From Chrysophaeum taylorii (taxonomy: Eukaryota; Sar; Pelagophyceae; Pelagomonadales; Pelagomonadaceae): a DNA stretch of 64,000 nt. Shown here in pieces: positions 56,497 through 64,000 of this stretch (positions are counted from its first letter, which is position 1; the number at the start of each line of letters is the position of its first letter). Where the stretch lies: contig JAQMWT010000044.1 of the NCBI GenBank assembly GCA_029834535.1, positions 124,001-188,000 on the forward strand, in the 5' to 3' direction. Position numbers and translations under genes: made by a program. Below the pieces are notes generated by a model. That model ran no database searches and was not told the DNA's origin. It saw only the letters and a program-made list of their open reading frames with translations.

Positions 56497-57065
56497 CCAG
56501 ACAGTGATCCTCCAAGCCGTCTACGGCGACCTCGCAGACTATTTCCACGACCCGCGGCGGCTCTTTCAGCGCGCCATTCTCACGCCCCGTCGAAACGATG
56601 TTGTCGATGCTGACAACGCGCGCATGACCGCGGCCTTTTTTTCCCGAAGACGAGGCGTCGGAGTTCTTTTCGGCCGACTAGGTTGGGTCGGAAGCCGACG
56701 CCTCGCTCTTTACAGTCGAGTTTTCAACTCCCTGACAACCAACGGCATGCTGACTTTGATCGCGAGCTTAAAGTCTTCGCAACCTCGACCCGTCGCACGG
56801 CCACTGCAACGGTACCAGATACATCATCGATAGTGTCGTGTCACCGAGGCTCCTCCAACCTGTATCCCTCAAGCCCCACCGACGCCAAACGATCACCAAG
56901 AGCCAGGGCCAGACGCCCCGCGAGGTCGGCGTCCTCTTGGCGAAGCCCGTCTTCTGCCACGTCCAGCTCTACGTGGCTCTCTGTCGATCGGCAACCCCGA
57001 GGATATCCTCTTCTAAGTCGACGACTCCACCCTACCCCACACGTGCTGCGCAATACCGATAAGCC
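56497..57065 (+). mobile_element. PIF1/Helitron-type helicase relic, C-terminal part
   Basis: Ordered motifs in three plus frames: YGDLADYFHDPRRLFQRAIL and LTPRRNDVVDADN (56520-56625), a VGSEADASL and FNSLT stretch (56685-56750), then CNGTRYIID (56800-56830) and TKSQGQT..VGVLL..PVF..QLYVAL.R (56895-57000), the last helicase motifs of PIF1-like proteins and Helitron Rep/Hel. At least two frame changes, so not functional. Helitron origin is likely because the N-terminal helicase and host context are absent, but a host PIF1 pseudogene is possible. No Helitron 3-prime end identified. Confidence 0.7.
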
Positions 57066-57097
57066 CCCTCACGGCGTCTACACGCGCACTGTAGGTT

Positions 57098-57382
57098 AAC
57101 TTACTGGGACCAGGTGAACTTACTGGGGTTAGAGATTGGGACTAGGTGAGCTGAGTGCCCAGGTGAACTAACTGGGACCAGGTGAACTAACTGGGACCAG
57201 GTGAACTTTCTGGGGTTTTAGAGTAAACTCAAGGGTTGGCGGCGCGTGCGGATCACAGCAGCTTGGATTGGCGGGGGTGAGAGCGACGAGCTCAAAGGAG
57301 AGTGGGGTGAGTGGGTGTGAGCACGAGTGGGTTTACGCCGAACTTACTGGGGTTAGAGATTGGGACTAGGTGAACTTACTGG
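57098..57382. repeat. 19-bp minisatellite, interrupted
   Basis: Units of GGTGAACT(T/A)ACTGGGACCA and variants recur at 57110-57215 and again at 57340-57382, with a unique stretch of about 120 bases between. TTACTGGGGTTAGAGATTGG occurs in both parts. Confidence 0.85.
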
Positions 57383-57394
57383 CCTGCACTTGTC

Positions 57395-59631
57395 ATTGCT
57401 TAAGGACCAGTCCGATGACGTCTGCTGCGCCTCGGCCTGGAATGACAACGGACGCCGGGCTGGCGACCAGAGACAATCGCCAAAACCGACGATGTTTCCT
57501 GCCTGGATGCTTGGTCGGGCCACCTGAGAGACGCAGCAGCAAGAATTCACATGAGTAATACAAACACACCACTTCACAGTGGGCCACTCAGGCCAGGCAC
57601 TGGGTGATCTACACAAAGATAACCTGCATCTTCATTCACCATCTTTTACGGCACGTCGAAAACAACAACACCAACTGGTATTACCGTGCCACCTGCTTAG
57701 TAGTAGTCAAGGAAAGCCACGCGAACCACGTTCAAAGCTCAGTTCACGAGCATCGTTGTGTTGTACAGCGATTTCAACGCCTCGCACCTCTACGTCTCCC
57801 ATCGGCCGTCCTGACTGCGGGCGCGGGCGCGGGAGGGGGCGACCGGAGGGGCTGAAGGGGGCTGTGGCCAGAGCGGCGGCCTGAGATCTGTGGATGAGCC
57901 GGCGCAGGAGAAGGTCGAGGTATCGACGAGGCAAGCGCCGGTTGACGAGGGTGGCGTCGCTCTGGTTGATGAGGCTGAAGATCTGGGAGTCGGACGCGAT
58001 GGCCTGGTCGGGGGCAGGATGGAGAGAGAGGGGTGGGACGCGAATGGAGGAGGGCGCCAGCCGAGACGCGGTCGGGCGAGCTGGCGGCAGTGGTGACCGA
58101 GGCGGCTCTGCGGCCATCAGTCCGACAGGGGCCCCTATTCCTCGACTTCACGCTGACGCCGCGTTCGTCCGCGTCTCCGCCGCCAGCTACACCGCCTTGG
58201 CCGCCGCCTGCTTGTGCTGCTGCTGCACCTGCTACCCCAGGCTCCTGGCGCTCGCCTGCGCCTCAACGGCGGAGGCCAGCTAGCTCTGCGCGCTCGCGCT
58301 TATTAGGCTGCAATGCATCTCCTCCCCCAGGTTCAGGTTGGTCCGCACCGCCTACATTGCGTCCGCCAGCCCCACGAAATCCAGGTCGCTGATAACTTCT
58401 GCAACATCCCAGCCACAGCTCTTTCATCGCCTTGACCACCTACTTAGACTGCGTCGGCCCGGACCAACGCTTTACCTGATCCATCGATGCCGCAGGTACG
58501 TCGCGAAGCACGGCCCCGATCAAGGTGGTGCCCCTCCTGCGCCACGACTCTGCTCGTCCGACGAGGAGGGACATGGTTCTCGCACCATGTCCCACCCACG
58601 AAGCCTCCAGTGCTCTCCTCGACGCCACACAATGTCATGTCGTCGTGTCGGACCCCCCGTATTCGAAAAAAAGGATGCGCGAGTGGTCTTTGTCCGACGA
58701 TGATCTTGTTGATAGTGGTGATCATCGCGAGCGTCGCGGTAATTCGACCCCCGGACATCGGGTTTCGTACCGACGGGAATCGATCGTGAAGGCTTCGTCA
58801 GGGGTGAGTTCGTGTGCGGATGCACGTTCATGCATCTGCCAGCTGTTGGTGGCAATGCATGCTTGTGGTGTCAGGGAAATTTTCATTTGTCCTGCGGGCG
58901 TCGCTCCAAGCCCGCCTTCTGGCTCTCTCGACCGCGAAGGCAACTCTCTGCCTTTTGCGAGCCAGCTCGCCTTCTGCAGCTCTCGTCCGGAACCTAGTTG
59001 TCGAGCAACCAGCGCCTGAAGCTTCAATCAACGACGAGCAAGCGGCACACAGTACACTTGATGCCGTCGACGTCGATCATGTGCTGAACGTCGAGCCCGC
59101 CGACGCGAGTGCAGTTCCTTCACCCACGCGCGCTCCTCACGGGCCGCTGTCCCAGCTAGCGCGCCGTGCCGTCGTTCATTACCTCCAGCTTATCCGCGCG
59201 CTCCCTGTCGACGCGGCGCTCAAGCCAAACCGGACTCGGGTAGAGGCGCGACCGCCGCCCCAACGTCCCGACCAGGCAAACGCCACCACCACCTAGAAAG
59301 ATCCTCATTGTCGCCGTTGCGGTCGCTCGAAACAGAGGCTGTTGCGGACGCTTGAAACAGAGGAATCCGATCGCCGCTGGCAAGCACGGGTCATAAGCAC
59401 GTCGGCCGCCTACTGACGAGTGGGCTCATCTCAATATGAGCCAGGCATATCCCGAAACCTGGTCATGGGCTCCTTGATGTTGCTTAATTTCATCCTTGCG
59501 TCCTTCGCATCGACTACGGGGAGAGAGGGCCCTGTCCAGATATCGAGACCCGGCCCAACCTGTCGCCTTTTTTAAAGACGGGGACCTCCCTCAATTATTT
59601 TCTTCTCAGAACATTTCTAGAGTCCGCATTA
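57395..59631. other. Duplicated segment Q, copy 2, no recognised gene
   Basis: Copy of 45024-47249 in the same orientation with scattered substitutions and small indels (an extra GAAGGGGGCT-type stretch near 57853, one extra A near 58667). Same unassigned frames as copy 1. Confidence 0.6.
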
Positions 59632-59647
59632 TATAATCAAGGCTTCA

Positions 59648-60355
59648 ACTTCACACCTCCAGCCACATCCAAACCCGACGTCATCATCGTCGATACTTCC
59701 GGCTCTCACCTTAGGACCGCCGTCAACACACGATGGATGAAGAAGTTCGACAAGGCGCCGAGGTGCGTGGATGCAAAGGACTCAAAGTCGAGCGATGCCA
59801 ACGACATACGAGCGAGATCGGCTCCTTGAAGTGGTGCGGTCGGCGAGTCACCGGTACCGATGTCACCTGCAGCCGGGCGCCGTGTGGCGGTCGACAAACG
59901 AGACGCGCGCAGCGTCAATTTTCGGACCGACAATCTCTCGATCACCGCTTGGCAGGAACAGACGCCATGGGCGCGCTGGTCTCGCGCAGGGATCGAGCGG
60001 TGGTCGGGGATCTATCTTACGAGCTCGACTTGGTGGGTTCAGCAAGACATCGAACATCCAAACCCTGACGCCCATTTTCAGGGTCAGGTGGCTGTTACAT
60101 GGTCGCGCTTATGGCTACGAAGTCAGATCCATCGCGTGCCACGTGGTAGACGCTGGCACTGTACCTCAAGGTAACTTAAAATCAAATTCGTGCTTTCCCT
60201 TGAAGTTCTCAAGCAGAATATTGTGACGTAGCAAACAAAAAAGCTAAAGATTTTATGATTTTGTACAGACGACTTCGCGACTTTTTCAACGGTCACCAAT
60301 TTGGTGCGCAGTTTCTCAAGGTGTGCGTCGCGCCCAAAGACACCTTTGCTTTGAG
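59648..60355. other. Upstream region of LRR gene C (segment R)
   Basis: Copy of 48757-49477. It continues without a break into the start of gene C and likely carries its promoter. No gene called. Confidence 0.5.
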
Positions 60356-63300
60356 ATGGCCGCCTTCGACCCCGCCGACGCTGGGGCGTGCTTCGCCGAG
60401 CTCAAGCGCCACCTCGACTTGCCCGAAGCGCAAAACACGATTCCGATTCCTCTCGACGAGCTGTTCGAAGAGGCCTTCGACCTGTGCTTCAAGGTGCACC
60501 CTAGTTCGCTCAGTCCCGAAGCGCGCCCCGCCTTCTTCAACAACCTCGATCGGAACCAGAACGGGCGCGTATCTTTCGTCGAGTGGCGGCTGTTCCACCG
60601 GCAGTGGCGGGCGTCCCGCAAGTCGATGGCCGACTACCTCGCGTCGCTGCCGACGTCCGGAGCGCTGACTAGCTCGACGCCCACGCACGACCAAAAAATC
60701 GCGACCACGATCGGAACCGACGCGCCCCAAGAGGAAGACTACGGTACGGGCACGGTCGAGGGCCGCGTGGAGGGGATTCAGGAGTTAAACGGGCTCGGAG
60801 CTGCGGTTATTGCAATGGAAGCTCAAGAAGCCCCTGCAATCACAATCGAAGGTCGCGGCTCCGGGGGTGCTGAAGTCGGTCTGCTACACGGCGTTCGTTT
60901 TGAACTCAAGCTTGCGTTTCCCATCGAATTTGCTTGGCGGATCCTTAAGAACGCGGTAATTAAATACGGCGGCGGCGACGAGACCCGCGACATGATCATC
61001 GCCTCTCTGAAAGAAGACACGCAGACGATCATCGCCTCTCTGAAAGAAGACACGCAGACGACCATAGAAGATCTCAAAGTGCTCCGCACGGCCAAGCTAT
61101 CTGCCGTTTCAGACATGCTCGAGTCGCTGCTGGAAAAGTACGAGCTCTTGGCGTTGTCGATTTCGTCGTCGGATGAGCTGAGGAAGAGCGATGACTTCAG
61201 AAGGCTCCGCGACGATGCCGTCAGTGTTCGGAATCTCGCGACCGAGGCGTTCCGCACCGTCCCGAACAAGGAGCAGAAGGTTCATGCAGTGAAGATCGCC
61301 ATGATCGCGACGGCAATCAGTTACGGCCTCGGGGCGAGCGCCGTAGAGGCCCATGTCGAACTGAAACACGAAGTCGAGAAGTTGCTCGGCGACGAGAGTA
61401 TCAAGCGGGCCATCAACACGCAGCTCAAAGGCGGCGCCGGGGCTTTCTCGTTTGGGAGCAGGGTCGATCGCGAAAAGCTTATCTGCGACATCCTGGTGCT
61501 CGTTCTTCGCGAACACTCGTTCGCTGTCACGCACGGTTTCCGCGACAGGGAGTCTGTGGAGCCGATTCTGCACTCGAAGTCTATTATCGAGTTTCTGTTA
61601 AATCGGAACGGTACCGGCTACCTTCGAGCGCTGGGCAAGGAGCGACTCGAGCTCTTCACAGCCGATTTCCCCACGCTTGGAACTCCGCACTTCTCAGTCC
61701 TTAAGTCGTACGTCTTCCCCGCAGTGTTTGTCTTTGTGCTTCAATGAACGTCGCGTTGTGGTGAAAACTCGTGGGCGCAGTTTCGAGAGCTCGGGCGTCG
61801 AGGACGCGGCGCGAAAGGCGGAAATCATCGTTGGAATCCGAAACGACACCAATCTCAATCTAAGGTGAATCGCGGTGCCCGAGCATTTCTTTGAGATTGT
61901 CGGAAATTCGTTTGTTGTGCTCCGCGGGCAAACTCGACGATACCGCATCATCCCACGTCTGCCGTCCCCATTCTACCATCGCACTTATTCGTTGCTCGCA
62001 GCTCAAAAATTATCGGCGACGAGGTCGCCGCGGCGATATCCGCTGGGCTAGAGAAAAACACGACGCTCCGGATTCTCTATCTTAAGTGCGTATTTCCAAA
62101 CAATGGTCCCACGAATGCTTTTGTCTCCGCACAACGAGAGCTCCCGGCGCATCGCGTCTCCAGCGAATCGCGCCAACGATCCCTCGTACGCCCATTTTTT
62201 TTTCATGTTCTTTTCGTGTGATTGCTGTGTTACCATCTCACCCCGAGTGCTTCTCGCAGCTCCAACAGCATCGCCGTCGAGGGCGCGAGGGCTCTTTCAC
62301 AAATGCTCTCCAAAAACACGACGCTCCAGACGCTCTGGCTTAAGTGCGTATTTCCGAACTTAGTCCCTACGAATGTTTATTGTCTCTCCACAACGAGAGC
62401 TCCCGGCGCATCGCGTCTCCAACGAATCGCGCCAACGATCCCTCGTACGCCCATTTTTTTTTCATGTTCTTTTTGTGTGATTGGTGTGACCATCTAGTGC
62501 TTCTCGCAGCTCCAACAGCATCGGCGTCGAGGGCGCGAGGGCTCTTTCACAAATGCTCTCCAAAAACACGACGCTCCAGAAGCTCTATCTTAAGTGCGTA
62601 TTTCCGAACTTAGTCCCTACGAATGTTTATTGTCTCTCCACAACGAGAGCTCCCGGCGCATCGCGTCTCCAGCGAATCGCGCCAACGATCCCTCGTACGC
62701 CCATTTTTTTTTCATGTTCTTTTTGTGTGATTGCTGTGTTACCATCTCACCCCGAGTGCTTCTCGCAGCTCCAACCGTATCGGCGACGAGGGCGCGAGGG
62801 CTTTTTCGGATATGCTCTCCAAAAACACGACGCTCCAGACGCTCGGGCTTTCGTGCGTATTTCCGAACTTAGTCCCTACGAATGTTTATTGTCTCTCCAC
62901 AACGAGAGCTCCTGGCGCATCGCGTCTCCAACGAATCGCGCCAACGATCCCTTGTACGCCCCGTTTTTTTTTCATGTTCTTTTTGTGTGATTGCTGTGTT
63001 ACCATCTCACCCCGAGTGCTTCTCGCAGCTCCAACCACATCGGCGTCGAGGGCGCGAGGGCTCTTTCACAAATGCTCTCCAAAAACACGACGCTCCAGAT
63101 TCTCGATCTTTCGTGCGTATTTCCGAACTTAGTCCCTACGAATGTTTATTGTCTCTCCACAACGAGAGCTCCCGGCGCATCGCGTCTCCAACGAATCGCG
63201 CCAACAATCCCTCGTACGCCCATTTTTTTTTCATGTTCTTTTTGTGTGATTGCTGTGTTACCATCTCACCCCGAGTGCTTCTCGCAGCTCCAACCGCATC

Positions 63301-64000
63301 GGCGACGAGGGCGCTAGGGCTTTTGCGGAAATGCTCTCCAAAAACACGACGCTCCAGAAGCTCTGGCTTAAGTGCGTATTTCCGAACTTAGTCCCTACGA
63401 ATGTTTATTGTCTCTCCACAACGAGAGCTCCCGGCGCATCGCGTCTCCAACGAATCGCGCCAACGATCTCTCGTACGCCCATTTTTTTTTCATGTTCTTT
63501 TTGTGTGATTGCTGTGTTACCATCTCACCCCAAGTGCTTCTCGCAGCGACAACAGCATCGCCTTCGAGGGCGCGAGGGCTCTTTCACAAATGCTCTCCAA
63601 AAACACGACGCTCCAGTCGCTCGGGCTTTCGTGCGTATTTCCGAACTTACTTTCCCTACGAATGTTTATTGTCTCTCCACAACGAGAGCTCCCGGCGCAT
63701 CGCGTCTCCAACGAATCGCACCAACGATCTCTCGTACGCCCATTATTTTTTCATGTTCTTTTTGTGTGATTGCTGTGTTACCATCTCACCCCGAGTGCTT
63801 CTCGCAGCTACAACCGTATCGGCGACGAGGGCGCGAGGGCTTTTTCGGATATGCTCTCCAAAAACACGACGCTCCAGAAGCTCTATCTTTCGTGCGTATT
63901 TTAAACTCCAACATTCTCCAGCGAACCGAGATGTGTGCACATAGGGGAAACAACATCACCGACGCCGCCAAAACCTTGCTTCGAGCTGCCGCTGGGCCGT
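60356..64000 (+). CDS. LRR gene C: EF-hand, helical domain, 9 one-exon LRRs (cut by window end)
   Basis: Exons: 60356-61707, 61781-61864, 62002-62085, 62260-62343, 62510-62593, 62769-62852, 63029-63112, 63288-63371, 63547-63630, 63808-63891, 63945-beyond 64000. By analogy with A and B the stop lies 20 bases past the window, giving an intact frame of 727 residues. EF-hand loop DRNQNGRVSFVE is complete. Two 33-bp IIASLKEDT units (60995-61060). Nine 84-bp repeat exons with junction variants NLS, YLN, WLN, YLN, GLS, DLS, WLN, GLS and YLS. The 166-bp short intron at 62344-62509 is at the same position as in B, so B and C share it by descent. The coding region is very close to B (mostly single-base differences). 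Confidence 0.92.

Larger units (their letters stand above)
54484..57391. mobile_element. 2.9-kb composite insertion unique to unit 2
   Basis: It interrupts the duplicated segment with GTC on both sides (54481-54483 and 57392-57394). Contents from left: a (CTGT/TTTG)n tract (54505-54542), a copia fossil with short terminal repeats, a helicase relic on the plus strand, and 19-bp minisatellite units. The matching place in unit 1 (45023/45024) is uninterrupted, so the material arrived, or was lost, after the duplication. A three-base target duplication is only suggestive. Confidence 0.75.
38950..64000 (+). repeat. Tandem segmental duplication, three units
   Basis: Unit 1 runs from 38950 to 49477, unit 2 from 49478 to 60355, and unit 3 starts at 60356. 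Order in each: LRR gene, flavodoxin gene, segments P, Q and R. The units are about 98-99 per cent identical by eye outside the unique insertions, so the duplication is young. The left edge is within a few bases of the LRR gene A start. Confidence 0.9.

Noticed and set aside
1-64000. tRNA, rRNA or other RNA genes
   Set aside because: I looked for T-loop-like GGTTCRANYCC and rRNA-like stretches by eye and found none I could defend; a covariance-model scan would be needed to be sure.

Overview
The window is nuclear DNA of a eukaryote, probably a flagellated protist or alga. Evidence: spliceosomal introns with GT..AG ends (35 to 177 bp), an ENY2 gene with a 35-bp intron, an IFT25-like flagellar transport gene, a DNAJB12-type ER J protein, Ty1/copia LTR-retroelement fossils and a PIF1/Helitron-type helicase relic. 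A stramenopile alga would fit the one-repeat-per-exon LRR genes, but nothing here proves a taxon.

Layout. 1-38.9 kb is gene-poor. Supported genes are an AlkB-like dioxygenase (6.1-7.8 kb, minus), ENY2 (13.85-14.18 kb, plus), an ER-type J protein (19.0-19.6 kb, minus), an intronless nitronate monooxygenase (31.9-32.9 kb, plus), an IFT25-like gene whose last coding segment is tandemly triplicated (35.7-36.4 kb, plus) and an EEF1AKMT4/METTL13-type methyltransferase (37.6-38.0 kb, plus). Between them lie many short protein-like stretches that change frame, minisatellites, a 2.4-kb dispersed element present at 1.1-3.6 kb and 20.5-23.0 kb (part also at 13.4 kb) and bounded by TGATCAAACTT-type arrays, a 93-99 bp inverted repeat at 20.4 and 31.8 kb, a copia fossil (23.1-25.7 kb) and a gag/protease-type retroelement fossil (28.7-30.7 kb).

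38.95-64.0 kb is a young tandem segmental duplication with a unit of about 10.5-10.9 kb. Each unit holds a large LRR gene, then a membrane-anchored TYW1-type flavodoxin gene, then about 5 kb of duplicated sequence without a recognised gene. Three LRR genes (A, B and C, the last cut 20 bases before its predicted stop) share one design. A long first exon encodes an EF-hand and a helical domain, followed by 84-bp exons that each encode one 28-residue leucine-rich repeat. The exons are separated by almost identical introns of about 175 bp, and a short capping exon ends the gene. All repeat exons have the same phase (2,2). A has 11 repeat exons, B 6 and C 9, and a 33-bp repeat in exon 1 occurs 1, 3 and 2 times. 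The splice junction falls inside the variable LxLxxN strand. This is the system I consider most interesting: a modular, fast-changing LRR family in which intron-intron recombination can add, remove and rejoin repeats without breaking the frame, resembling the exon-shuffled receptor families known from brown algae.

The two complete units differ by two large insertions: 47250-48756 (GC-rich tandem repeats and G/C hairpins) in the first, and 54484-57391 (copia fossil, helicase relic, minisatellites) in the second. Gene structures were derived by hand from reading frames, splice sites and comparison of the three copies; no alignment or database search was run.
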